Assembly: GCA_038503035.1 (NCBI GenBank)
Contig: JAVSML010000998.1
Location: 62,001 to 126,000 of the forward strand
Direction: 5' to 3'
Origin: Crocodylus rhombifer
Taxonomy: Eukaryota; Chordata; Crocodylia; Crocodylidae
Length of the DNA: 64,000 nt
The notes beneath the pieces were generated by a model. The model ran no database searches. It had not been told where the DNA came from and saw nothing but the letters and a program-made list of their open reading frames with translations. The position numbers were made by a program, and so were the translations under genes. Positions 36,380 through 47,274 of the stretch are shown in pieces. Every line of letters starts with the position of its first letter. The first letter of the stretch is position 1.

Positions 36380-36444
36380 ATTAATGTTCAGATCAAGATT
36401 AATGTTCAGATCAAACTGAAGATTAATGTTCAGATCAAACTGAA
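36380..36444. repeat. Short tandem triplication
   Basis: TTAATGTTCAGATCAA occurs three times in succession (near 36380, 36399 and 36423), with 3-8 intervening bases. Confidence 0.85.
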
Positions 36445-36449
36445 CCCTA

Positions 36450-36785
36450 AAACTGTAAAATGTAAGGCTGGAGGGGACCTCAAGAGGTCATCTACACCAA
36501 ACCACTATTCAAGGCAGGATTATTCTAATCTAAATCATTCTAGACAACTTTTCTTTTAAACTGATCATAAAAACTTCCAAGAAGGAAGATGTCTAGGTTA
36601 CCTGTTCTACTGCTTCATAGTCAGAAAGCTCTTATTAACCAACCCAAATTGCCTTTGCTGCTATTACTTCTTGTCCTGTCCTCTGTAACCCCTGAGAATA
36701 GTCTATCACCATAGTCTTTATTAACCACCCCTTAGATATTTTAAGATTGTTGCCCAATCCCCACTCAGTCTTCTCTACACCAGTA
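36450..36785 (-). mobile_element. Old CR1 LINE 3' end
   Basis: The plus strand reads AAGGCTGGAGGGGACCTCAAGAGGTCATC, a CR1 3'-UTR complement, then the complement of the C-terminal RT. It is more decayed than the copy at 33622. Confidence 0.75.
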
Positions 36786-37200
36786 ATCTACACCAATTAC
36801 CTGCACTAGACAGGATCATCTCTGACTAATCCATCCCATAGAAATATTTGTCTAAAATGCACTTAAAGTTTCCAAAGATTAACATTTTATGGCCTCTCTA
36901 GGTGATCAGTTACTCTAAGTAATGCTCATAGGTAGAAAGCTTTTCATATATATAGCCTAAATCTCCCTTGGTGCAATTTAAGCCCATTACTTTTTGTTCA
37001 GCCCCCCCGTAGACAGAGGGCTAGTGTTATGCCTAATCAAGGCAATGATTATCTTGTCCAGAATCTTTAACATCCAAGATTTTTATCATTCTCCCTTACA
37101 CAGTGGCATTTGTGCAGTAGAAACCAGAAGAAGATACATTTTTAGCACAAAATCCTCTCTCAGACAGTGTGTCACTTTTTATAACAGTTGTATAATCCTA
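36786..37200 (-). mobile_element. Second old CR1-like 3' fragment
   Basis: A second pass through 3'-end-like sequence (GACAGGATCATC, then GGCCTCTCTAGGTGATCAGTTAC, then AGGTAGAAAGCTTT) suggests a second, older copy into which the 36450-36785 copy inserted or beside which it landed. Confidence 0.55.
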
Positions 37201-37845
37201 TCATAATTGCTATTTGAGTAAAATTTTCGTTCTGCCAGTGAAATTAATGGATATTTTATTCATATCATTTAACTGAAATTTTATAAGGATGATTACATTT
37301 TCCATAATTGAGGAATAAACACACAACTGTAAATTGGATGATCTGTGTTTTGAGAATTTTTGCAAATAGTTAATGGCATTTGCTACTATTGCTAAAGTAT
37401 GGATAGAGAATTTAGACTTATTCATTACAGACTTTTTTGTTCTTGTGGTGGACATTAATTCTAAAATCTGAAATAATTCTAGGAGTCAGGGGAACAAACA
37501 CTTACTATCAATCCACCACTCTAAAATAAATGGTATGAATATTTCATTATGGTAATCTGAAATATATTTCAGGACATGCCAAGGTATTATGGCTCATTTC
37601 AGAAACAGATCAATTTACTGGTTAAAATATGATCCAACTGACAGAGCAGAAATGACAATATAATCTTTTCAAACTAGGAAAAGGGTGATTACACTTTTGT
37701 AATTGTTTTACTTTAAATACTTGGACAGAAAAACAAGCTTTTTAATAACTTTCCTTGTTTAAAAATGTTGGATTTATTGCACCAGTTTAGGCTGAAGTAA
37801 TAGTTTAATTTATTCCAGTACACTGCATTTATATGCTCTGAATTA
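37201..37845. other. No gene seen
   Basis: Unassigned AT-rich sequence. Confidence 0.5.
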
Positions 37846-37847
37846 AA

Positions 37848-38092
37848 AATAATCATAAAATCATAGAGAGTAAGGCTAGAAGGAACCTCCATAGGACATC
37901 TAGTCCAATCCCCTGATTGAGGCAGGTCCATCCCTTTCCAAACCATCCCACACAAACTATAATCTGAACTCTACACAAGACTGTTGTCAACCCTGACACA
38001 ACCATGAGACATAACACCCTTATCTGCCACAAGTAAAGCATAGGGACTGCAGTGGCCAATGTCCTGCTGCTGTAAAGGTTGTTAAAATATGC
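37848..38092 (-). mobile_element. CR1 3' UTR fragment
   Basis: AATCATAAAATCATAGAG, then AAGGCTAGAAGGAACCTCCATAGG, then ATCTAGTCCAATCCCC, is a typical CR1 3' end in complement. It may be the 3' end of the split CR1 that resumes at 38521, but about 500 bases of expected coding sequence between the two are absent, so it could be a separate insertion. Confidence 0.8.
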
Positions 38093-38520
38093 TTAAGAAA
38101 TCCAAAGATTCAGCCGGATTCAGCAGCCAAATCTCCGAATTCAAATCGAATCAGGAAACCCTTTAATCTCTCCGAATCGAATCAGAAACCTGTGAGTTGA
38201 TTCAGAGATTCGATTATTTGGACATAGACACAGCTTTAAATGTTTTTTCTACATACCTCAAGGTACCAGGAGGCATGTGAATGCTGAGATGCTGGGGTGG
38301 ATAGAGCATCCCACAGGAGTGGTGGGGGGTCCCTAGCGAGTTTGGCAGCAGACCTGGAAGTGGACCAGAAGCACTTCTGGTCCACCACGGAGCATTCAGA
38401 GAGCACCCCCTCTCCTCGAGCTCAGCAACTGGTGCCTCCTGGGTCTGAGGGGGCACCCAGGGTCCCCACAGTTGATCAAGGTCCCCCCGTAGCCAATCGC
38501 CGGGTTGACCAGAGGCCTAA
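38093..38520. mobile_element. hAT-type MITE, family A (truncated)
   Basis: It carries the family-A arm (GATTCGATT, CCAAATCTCCGAATTC), the shared phrase ATAGACACAGCTTTAAATG and the palindromic core at 38360-38385 (arms GTGGACCAGAAG and CTTCTGGTCCAC). The TAGGG terminus is missing on the left, and the right arm is absent after about 38520. It sits between two CR1 pieces. Confidence 0.78.
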
Positions 38521-39750
38521 CCAGTGTCAGTAAAGTCTTATACCTAATGCTTCTGTTGATGCATCCCAAAACTGCAATGGCCTTTTGCACAGCTGCATCA
38601 CACTGCAGACTCGCATTGAATCTGTGATCTACCAAAACTCCCAGATCGTTCTCTGTAGTGCTGCCATCCAGCCAGATGTCACCTTTTTTGTATTTGTATC
38701 TTTGATTCTTCTTCCTAAGGTGTAGCACCTTGCATTTGTCAGCATTGAATTTCATTCTGTTAGCTCCAGTCCAGCTTCCCAATCTGTCTAGAATAGGATC
38801 CTGCTCTCCTGTCCTCCAACATGTTCACAGTCCTTCCCAGTTTCATGTCACCTGCAAAGTTGCTCAAGAAGCCCTCAATTCCAGCATCCAAATAATTAAT
38901 TAACATGTTAAACAGCAAAGGGGCAAGGACAATTTCCTCTAAGACACTTCAATCAAAATCTCCTGCCACTCTGACATGGTTCCACTTCTAATTACACTTT
39001 GTTTGTGGCTATTGAGCCAGTTTTCTATCCATCTTATAGTAGTTTTGTCTACCCCACATTTCTCCAATTGTTTATGAGAAGGTCATAATTATCAAAAGTG
39101 CTGAAGTCCAGATACACTATACTCACAGCATTCCTGTCACTCAGCCAAGTAGTTATTTTATTAAAGATCAAGTTTGTTTAACATGATTTGTTCTTGGTAA
39201 AACTGTGTTGAGTGCTTGTGATCAGCCTTTCCACCTCCAGATTCTTGAAAGTGGACTTCCTTAGGATCTGCTGCAGTAAAGGTGCACCAAGGTGAAGCTA
39301 AGTGGTCTGTAGTTCTCAGGGTCTTCCTTTGTGCCTTTTTAAAAGAGGGACACTATATTGACCCTGTCCAGTCTTCCAATAGATAGTCCATCTGCAACAA
39401 CTTTATAAATATTATTGCCAAGGGCTCTGCTATCACCTCTGCCACTTTCTTCAGTACCCTGGAATTAAGTTCATGGGCCCTGCTGACTTGAATTCATTCA
39501 GACCCATCAAAAGCTCCCCAGCTGCCTCTCTTGTTATCTTATCCCTCCTCTTTGTTAGGTGTCTGGTTGCAGCTTAATTTTTTGTGATGACTAAGTCAAA
39601 GTAGATGTTAACTAGCTCCACCTTTCTTTCATCTTCTGTTAAGAGATCACCCTGACTATATTAACAGTGGACCTCCTGCTTCCTTGGTCTTTCTTTTCTG
39701 GCCAGTATACTTATAGAACCTCTTCTTGTTTGTCTTTAACCTCCCTCAGA
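38521..39750 (-). mobile_element. Split CR1 LINE, part 1 (RT region)
   Basis: The minus-strand frame at 38396-38782 encodes NRMKFNADKCKVLHLRKKNQ followed by ENDLGVLVDHRFNASLQCDAAVQKA, the conserved CR1 RT block after the active site. Antisense RT text continues to about 39700, where it encodes the segment LREVKDKQEE. The copy then stops abruptly at the left LTR of the retrovirus and resumes at 46526 with KNKIRKVKNDLLYLL-type sequence that joins in register. It is also broken by stops of its own. Confidence 0.85.
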
Positions 39751-40702
39751 AGTCACAGGCCAGGTGGGTGCTGTGGGCATATTAATTTAACTGCAGACAG
39801 ACTGAGCACTGCAACTTTATTAGTTACTGGGTGTTTTGGTTTGGGATTGAGGAAGTGATGCTGGGAGGAAAGTAATGACAAGTTTTACTTATAAAAAAGA
39901 ATGAATTTTATTTATAATAATAAAAGATATAGTTTACACATATTACAGTTAGTAAGAAGGTTAAGTTAATAAATAGATAACATAATACTACAAGTTAAAA
40001 TTGGCAGTGATAATAAAAATAGATAGAAAAATTAATTAAGAGTTTTTGCTTGGTTAGTAATTTATTGATAGTTTTTTAGTTTCAGGAATACGTTAAGTTG
40101 ATTTAGTGAAGTCAGGTGTCTTTGATCTATGTTATTGGAGGGAGAACGGGGGAAGGTCCCTCAGTCAGGATTTGGTCTTTGCTTGCACAGGGAGTAAGAG
40201 ATCTGGGGGCACGGGACAGCAATGACTCTTTTGTTCTGTCCTTCCTGTGGGTTACTTAATGTGCGTGGGTTTTTTTATATTTTGTTTATGTTAATTTGTT
40301 GGCTATATAGCCATTTATAATTTTATTTTATAGCTCTTATTTTATGGGGTTAAAAGGTGTTGGAAATTATTATAGGAAATTATTGTTTAGGCTTCGGTTT
40401 ATTTAATAAGTAAATTACACTACATCACTTTGGGGCTTGAGATTTAACATTTTTTGCTTAACTTTATTTTACTGCTTTTAAGCAGAAAAAATGTATTAAA
40501 TTAATTACATTTGCAGTTATATTTTTTAGTTTTGCTTTTTTGAAACTTTTTTTTTAAGATTAGCGTAAACATATATCATTCTTGTGGGTTATACTCTAGA
40601 CAGACAGAAAACAGTTTCATAAGCTCTATTTCAGATATCTTCAAAAGGCATTTTCTTTTTGCTGTAAGTTGCTTGTTAACTCTTTTGGTTCTGGCTATCG
40701 CA
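39751..40702 (-). repeat. 3' LTR of the endogenous retrovirus
   Basis: It matches the right LTR along its whole length: GTCACAGGCCAG at the left, CAGACAGACTGAGCACTGCA, GGGTTATACTCTAGACAGACAG, and GGTTCTGGCTATCGCA at the right. On the minus strand it starts TGCGATAGCC; the expected CA at its end is mutated. A purine-rich tract (about 40706-40724 on the minus strand, GCAAGGGG) directly precedes it, as a polypurine tract should. Confidence 0.88.
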
Positions 40703-40724
40703 ATCTACCCCTTGCTTTTTGAAG

Positions 40725-41715
40725 TATCTGCTTTATAAATATGACTGTTGCTAGGTGGCATATGAATATTGTTGCTTGCATGAATGCTACATTTTGGCAT
40801 AAGCACAAAGATTTATTTTATGATAACAAGATTTGAGGATTATAGTAACTAGTATTAGTTTTATGATTAAATTTATTACTATTTTAAACTAAGGAAAGGG
40901 AGTATTTATATTTGGTGAGCTGTACACCATTGTGCAAAAGTTTTGTTGGGTAGGGGAACTGCTGGAGCTATTGTTTCCCATGGAGGTGGGGTTGGAGGTT
41001 TCAGTTGCGCATATATTTGTACACTATAGGTTACTTGCATGTCCATAAATCAGCGCTCCCTTTGACCCATCAAATGCCGCAGGAAAAGAAAGACAGATAT
41101 GATTTGTAGGCTAGTTGCTGCTTTGTGCTCTGGGTGGTTGTAGAATTTTGAGCTGCAGGCAGGGTTGTGGCAGAGGTCACGTCAGGACTTAACAGCACTA
41201 GGGTTATTGGAAGAAACTATAACAATTTTCCTTTGTTCTACACTCTCTTTTTTTTTTTTTTTTTATTCTGGTATGTGGGAGGAAACTGAGCAACCACCTT
41301 GTCCCACAGTAACATTGACAGGTTCTCTTTTGCTAGTTTACAATCCACTGCCGACGACTGAGAGGCTAGTTTTGCATTTGTTCAATTGCAGTTGGGCGTT
41401 CTGAGTATTTCAGTGTGTCTGAGGCCTTGGCAGTGGGTGCAATCTGGGGTGCAGGAGCATGGAAATGCCCCACATTAGTTAAACAATAGCAAACAACTAG
41501 CACTACCGTCATGATGGCATTCTACCCCTTTATCGCTGGATAAGGGTAGCGGCATTGCTCTGGAGCAGAATGATGACTCCAGAGCACCCTGAGGTTATTA
41601 CAGCTGTGCTCGCAGCTAGACTTAATTTGCAGGAACAAGGAAAAATGGAGTCTGGCTCCTATGAGATGGGTCTGACTTTGACACCCACTATGAGTTGTGT
41701 CCTGTGCTATTAGCA
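40725..41715 (-). pseudogene. Residual env-region sequence of the ERV
   Basis: About 1 kb separates the integrase end from the 3' LTR, far too little for a complete env. Near 41455-41515 the minus strand encodes a short hydrophobic stretch (TVVLVVCYCL) that could be the remnant of a signal peptide; no other envelope feature (SU, furin site, fusion peptide or transmembrane region) is recognisable. A T-run at 41249-41267 and stops break all frames. I infer a deletion of most of env. Confidence 0.4.
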
Positions 41716-41719
41716 CTCC

Positions 41720-43930
41720 TTATTTGTCCTCCTGTGGATACTTAACTACTACCTGGTCTCCCACCTGGAGTTTTCCCCAGCCACCCGTTGGCTGTTCCAC
41801 TGCTGGCTCACGGGGCCTGCTCTGACTGAAGTCTTGCTGCACGGGGCTTCCTCCGGTGTGGGGCTGATTGTTGACTCAATTGACTGAGCAATCTAGGTGC
41901 AGGTTTTAGTCTTTGGGGGCTGAACTAACTGCTATTTGCAGGTTGTACTTTAAAATACTGTTGGCTTGTTTTACTAGTTTATTAGACTGATGGGGAATGT
42001 GATGGGCCCACAGCACGTGATGTTTTGTGGCCCACTCGCAGACAAGATTGTTGCAAAAATGTGAACTGTTGTCACTTTGCAACTCTACAGGAGGTGGGTA
42101 GATGGCTAGCAGGCTTTTTAATGCAGGGAGAGGCTTGGGTAAATATTATTTTGGTGATTGTTTTTACTGTTGTAAGCACATACTGTTGCTTTCTGGGGGT
42201 GTGGGGAAGTGGTCCTAAAAAGTCACATTGTTAAACTTGCTATTTTTTTTTTTTTTTTTTTTTTTATCGTGTAATGATAAAGGGGTAGTTGAGGCAGGGG
42301 TTAGTTTGGTTTTGACTTCGTGGCAGATGATGCAGGAGTTGACTAATTCTTGTGCTTCTCTTTCAGTTCGGTGAATTGCCCAAGTGGCTGCTAGGCGAGC
42401 AGTGCCATCTTGGCCAGGGTGCCCACGCCATTGATGTGGCTATTCTGTGGCTAGCACTTCAGGGGTTTGCTGAAGGGAGGAGCCGGGTGCTTTTTTTGGG
42501 GGGTGACTGAGTTTTTGCTTCACCTTCAGCAACAAGGGTTTCTGTGGTGTTTTTGGCTACCTATTTACTTGCTTGTTTCACTTTGCTTTAGGCTTTTTAG
42601 TTTTTTTGTTTTTATGTGTTGCACTAATAAGTTGTATATGTAGGGGAAGGCTTTTTTGTGTTATTGTTTACAAAGCCTTTTACTTATCACAGCTTTAAAT
42701 GGGGGCCCTCATGAAATGTTGGTGCTTGGGGCTCCATTCCCACTGTGTCTGTTTTTTGTTTTTGCACAAAGTAAACAAAGGCTGAGCTAACGCACTAAAT
42801 TTGGGGACACAGGCACTAGAAGTTAAGCGTTCTCAGCTGTGCTTGCAGTTTTTTTACATCGTTGGGGGCAGGGGTATCTACCAGGCTTTGTAGCTTTTTA
42901 GCCGGTATGGTGGATTTACTTTGTTGCCACTGGACTTCTAGGAATTTACACTGAGGCCCAACTTCTTGGATTTTTTTGCTGGATAGCATGAATTTAAATG
43001 CCTGCACCCTCTCCTTTAGGGATTTAAAAGCACAAATGGTTAATTCTTGGTCTTGGCCTCCCACCATGACACTGTCGACATACTGCTGGACATGCACCCT
43101 CGGGTGGCTCAATTGGACTTCATGGACTACCACAACTAGCAGTCTGTGGGCCAAGGTGGAGCTCTGCACCCAACCCTGGGGTAGGACTGTGTAGGTGTAC
43201 AGTTGTCTCAGCTATGTGAAGGCAAACAAAGGCTAGTGATCTTTATGGATGGGAATAGCAAAAAGAACATGTCTTTAATGTCCATGGATCCCATCTACTG
43301 GGGTCTATAACACTTAATGTTTTCTGTTAATGCAGGCATGGATGGGACCTCAGCAGTCAAATGGTTGTTATTGGTATTCAAAGCTCTAAAATCAATAGTC
43401 AATTGCCAATTTCTACTTGGTTTACATACCGGCCACACAGGGTTGTTGTATGGAGAATGAGTCTGAATGATGGTTCCATCCTTTAGCTGCTGATTGGTGT
43501 CTTGGATGAGTTGCGTTGCCTCGGGGGGAGGGGGACGGCAGTATTGAGGTCGGTGTACCCTCTTCGTGGCTGGCAGTGTGAGCGGGGTTATAGAACATTG
43601 GGCTACTGCCTTCATCACATTTTCTTGCTCAATTTTCTGGGCTGTGGTGCAGCCAAACTGCCAGGTTTTCTGCTTAAAAATAAACTGCTGCCTTCGCAAA
43701 ACATTTAGTCCCAGTAGGTTTGGCCCTTCCCAGAGCATTACAGCAGATGCTGTTACTACAGAGCCATAAGGCAAGGTGAATGTGGGCCGGACCAAATGTC
43801 CTGGTCATCTGGTGCCTCGAACTCCTACCACCTGGTAGGAGGTTCCTCGTGCCCTTTTCTATTTTGCACCTAAAACACATAGCTGAGCACTAGTGTCTAG
43901 TAGCATGTCCGTTTACTTTTTCCTTATATT
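41720..43930 (-). pseudogene. ERV pol pseudogene (PR, RT, IN)
   Basis: In minus-strand order I see a protease active-site trace LLDTSAQ near 43890-43912; RT beginning with SPYNNPVWPV and LTIDFRALN (43390-43450); the first palm motif MDIKDMFFAI near 43260; LPQG near 43180; and YVDS near 43076-43087, where an active enzyme has YVDD. RNase H is largely missing: only about 370 bases lie between the RT connection and integrase. The integrase has an HHCC zinc-binding domain (HPGQDGTARLA, then CIICHE; 42290-42430), a core with DFLGPLP near 42215 and LQSDN near 42080, a lysine where the third catalytic acid should be (near 41975), and a C-terminal VGDQVVVKYP near 41790. Frameshifts and stops separate the parts, so it is inactive. 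Confidence 0.88.
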
Positions 43931-43980
43931 TAAATAAATCTTTATAGGCACTTTGATTAAAAGAATAATATTATTCTGTG

Positions 43981-45350
43981 TTACCGGTCTCTGATCCTCT
44001 GCTGCCCCCACAATGGCCCCTTGCATGGGGGGCTGGGTTGGCCGTGACTCCTACTGCGGGGGGGCTTAGGGGATGCTGAGGGTTTTGTCATCTTCCCCTT
44101 TCTGCCCTCACAGTGTTTGATCCATAACACTTGCAGGACTATGGTAGGTAGTCTATCAGTTTGCTCTTTACTAAACCCTGCTGCCAGTAACTCTTTACAT
44201 TTCCACCCGCAGAGCTTTGAGTTTTTCTTTTCCCACTTTCCCGGACTTGGGGGGCCCTCCCTCTGGGCCATCTTTCTTGGGGGCCACTGCCATGGCCTTC
44301 GCAGTCTTTATTGGTTTGGGAAGCCCCAGCTTCTGCAAAATGAGCAGAAGCTGTACCAACCTTCAGATCGCATTTCTTACCAGCTGAGTCACTAGCTCTT
44401 GTTGTAATGCCAGGAGAGCTGAAGTGCATTTCATCGGCACTCTCCAGCAGAACTTCCTCTACATGGCTTCTGTCACTAATTCATCTAGAATGTGTCTCTG
44501 GTTTCCTGCTCGAATGATTTTTGTCAAAGCTAGCTGATAAAGACAACAGACAACTTTTAAGTTCGTCCATGCCCTTGTGGGAGGGAGGTTAAACTCTTCT
44601 TCTATGTTACTGTAACTCACAGCAGCCACCTGCATTGCAGCAGAAAACAGTATTCTGGTCCTGCCCGACCTACTGACTTAACTGGATTTCAGGGCGGAGA
44701 ACCAACTGTGCTGCCTTGGTGCGACTCACAGATACTGCTGAGGCTCTTTTACTATACATTTGAACTAACCAGTCTATTACTGGCTCCCCTGGTTTTGCCT
44801 TGTGTTGCTCTTGCAGTTCTTTGATTTCTGTGGGAGTAAAGGACCCTGTCTCCGTCCCAAGATTTCCCCCTTGTGGACCTGCACAGGTCATCACTACTGG
44901 GAAGGTTTGGGCTAACTCTCCTCGTAAATTCTCTTGGACCAGTGGGACATGTGGAGGTTGGATTTCACAGGCTTCTGCTGCAAGCCTCACATACTCATCA
45001 TTTCCTGGCTTAGTTTCTGCAATTTCACTATACAGACTTTTGCTCTTTGGGTCATCCCACAGCTCAGTTTTTGGAATTCTGCCATAAAGACACTGCTGGA
45101 CCTTTTCGAGGGAAGTTTCAACTGATTGTGCCACTTGCACTTTCTGCTCAAGGGAGGTGACTGACTGTGTGACTAGTATCTTTCCTTCCCACTGTTCTAG
45201 TATCTCTAGTCGATCTTGAGCTGCTCTGGCAGCCACACACGCCACACTACTAGAATCCTTTTCTTCTCTTAATTCTCTTTCAAGCTGGGTTACTCGACTC
45301 TCTAGGGATTGAATCATTTGATGAAGCTGAGTGGCTTCCTCTGCCCCCAA
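43981..45350 (-). pseudogene. ERV gag pseudogene
   Basis: A 226-codon open frame (44670-45350) starts about 260 bases inside the 5' LTR, the right place for gag. Its first 60 residues are a heptad-rich coiled-coil-like stretch (LESRVTQLERELREEKD). The middle is acidic and polar, as in a matrix/spacer region. Around residues 165-205 TPTEIKELQEQHKAKPGEP resembles the start of a retroviral capsid N-terminal domain. The frame stops near 44670. Further gag-like Lys/Arg/Pro-rich sequence in two overlapping frames (43981-44429) probably represents capsid C-terminus and nucleocapsid; I see no clean CCHC zinc knuckle. Assignment rests on position more than on motif. Confidence 0.7.
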
Positions 45351-45589
45351 TCTTAGGCAGGTTGCCAGCAGCCAAGATGGTCATCTCTTCCTTGGTTTGC
45401 CTTTCTGCATGGCAGTGAACGCAGCCCACTGACAGGGAACTGTGGCAGGATCACTTCAGGTGGGTTTCAATCTCTCTTTATCCCACCCCTGGATTCTTAA
45501 TACCCATAACCTCTTCTGTTAAAGCAACCAGTGGGGTCCACCCCTCTGCCCCCTCTACACCATTCTTCCCTTCTGAACTCTTCATCTTT

Positions 45590-45608
45590 GATCCTGTTCA
45601 TGATGCCA
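45590..45608 (-). promoter_or_regulatory. Candidate primer-binding site
   Basis: On the minus strand the 5' LTR ends GTGACA and is followed after two bases by TGGCATCATGAACAGG. Retroviral primer sites usually start TGG just inside the LTR. I cannot name the complementary tRNA. Confidence 0.4.
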
Positions 45609-45610
45609 TT

Positions 45611-46525
45611 TGTCACAGGCCAGCTGGGCACTGTGAGTATATTAATTTAGCTGCAGACAGACTAAGCACTGCAACTTTATTAGCTACTGGGCTTTTTGGT
45701 TTGGGATTGAGGAGGTGATGTTGGGAGGAAAGCAATGACAAGTTTTACTTATAAAAAAGAATTTTATTTATAATAATAAAAGATATAGTTTACACATATA
45801 ACAGTTAGTAAAAAGTTAAGTTAATAAATAGAAAATATAACACTACAAGTTTAAAATTGGCAGTGACAATAAAAATAGAAAAATTAACTAAGAGTTCTTA
45901 CTTGGTTAGTAGCTTATTGATGATTCCTCAGTTTCAGGTACATGTCAAGTTGATTCAGCAAAGTCGGGTGTCTCTAATCCACACTATTGGAGGGAGAACT
46001 GGGAGAAGACCAGTCAGGATCTGGTGTTTGCTTACACAAGGAGTAAGAGATCCGGGGCATGGAACAGCAATGACTCTTCTGTTCCGTCCTTCCTGCGGTT
46101 ACTTAACATGCGTGGTTTTCTATATTTTGTTTATGCCAATTTGTTCGCTATATAGCCATTCATAATCTTATTCTATAGCTGCTTTCCTATGGGTTTAAAA
46201 GGTGTTAGAAATCATTACAATGTTACGGCCCAAGCTTGGGTTTACTCAGTAAGCAAATCCCACTACATCACTTTGGGGTTTGAGATAAACATGTTCTCGC
46301 CTAAATTTATTTTAGTGACTTTAAGTAGAAAAAATTATTAAATCGGCTAAGTCTGCGGTTATATTCTTTAGTTCTGCTTTTTTAAAACTTATGTTGTCTC
46401 AAGATTAGTGTAAACAGCTATATATAATTCCTGTGGGTTATACTCTAGACAGACAGAAATATCTTCAAAAAGCATTTTCTTTTTGCTATAAGTTGCTTGT
46501 TAACCTTCTGGTTCTGGCTATCACA
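45611..46525 (-). repeat. 5' LTR of the endogenous retrovirus
   Basis: On the minus strand it begins TGTGATAGCC and ends CTGTGACA, the TG...CA ends expected of an LTR. A polyadenylation signal AATAAA lies on the minus strand at 45763-45768. Pairing with 39751-40702 is clear over the whole length, with scattered substitutions and indels such as the deletion near 46458 relative to the other LTR. Confidence 0.9.
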
Positions 46526-47001
46526 CAGCAGGTACAGCAAGTCATTCTTTACCTTCCTGATTTTGTTCCTGCAGGTTCTTGCTATTTTGTAGTAAGTTTC
46601 CTTGGTGACCTGTCCATGGTTTTCCATTGTCTATATGCTTTCCTTGTGCATTTGAAACATCCTAGAAGTTCCTGGCCACATTGGTCTCTTACCATTCTTC
46701 TTGTGCTTCCATCATGTTGGAACAGTTTCTTGTTAGGCTTCCAATACTGTGCCCTTTAAACGTATCCAGCCCTCCTGGGCTCCTTTATCTTTCAGTCCAT
46801 CTCTCCATGGTACCATGCCTGACATTTCCTTGAATTGGTTGAAACCCACCTTTTTTGAAATCTAGCATCTTAGGTCTGCTATCCTCATGCCTGCCTAGTC
46901 TCACCATCTAGCATTCTATCATATCATGACTGTTTCCTCCCAAATCTTTCCCCATCTTCACATCCTCCACCAAGTCTTCACTATTGGTCAGAACAAGATT
47001 C
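46526..47001 (-). mobile_element. Split CR1 LINE, part 2
   Basis: Minus-strand text continues the CR1 whose RT lies at 38521-39750. At 46920-46996 it encodes NLVLTNSEDLVEDVKMGKDLGG, the endonuclease C-terminal region, and towards 46530 the EN-RT linker. It is bounded on the left by the ERV LTR and on the right by the CR1 at 47002, with GATTC shared at 46997-47001 and 50566-50570. Confidence 0.85.
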
Positions 47002-47274
47002 ATAGTTTCATAGTTAGTAGGGTCGGAAGGAACCTGACCAAATCATCAAGTCTGACCCCATGCCATGGCAGGAAAGAGTACTGGGCTCAAACGATCTCAG
47101 CAAGATGATTGTCAAGCCCGGTCTTAAAGACCCCCGGAGTAGGAGCCAGCACCACTTCTCTTGGAAGCTGCTTCCAGATCCTAGCTGCCCTGACTGTGAA
47201 GTAGCGCCTCCTGATATCTAATCTGAATCTATCCTCTGCCACCTTGTGACCGTTATTTCTAGTCACTCCTGATA

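Larger units (their letters stand above)
39751..46525 (-). mobile_element. Endogenous retrovirus with two LTRs
   Basis: A 6.8-kb provirus-like element on the minus strand lies within a CR1. It has paired LTRs, then gag, protease, RT and integrase remnants in retroviral order; most of RNase H and nearly all of env are missing. Flanks CAGAA (39747-39751) and CAGCA (46526-46530) are a possible 5-bp target duplication with one mismatch. The LTRs differ by many substitutions and indels, so the insertion is old. Sequence style in RT and integrase suggests an orthoretrovirus-type ERV; I do not assign a class. Every coding segment is interrupted. Confidence 0.88.

Noticed and set aside
36380..36444. 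CRISPR-like direct repeats
   Set aside because: Only three copies with 3-8-base spacers in vertebrate DNA. This is simple tandem duplication.
37848..38092. Firm assignment as the 3' end of the split CR1
   Set aside because: About 500 bases of expected RT C-terminus are missing between it and 38521, so a separate insertion is equally possible.
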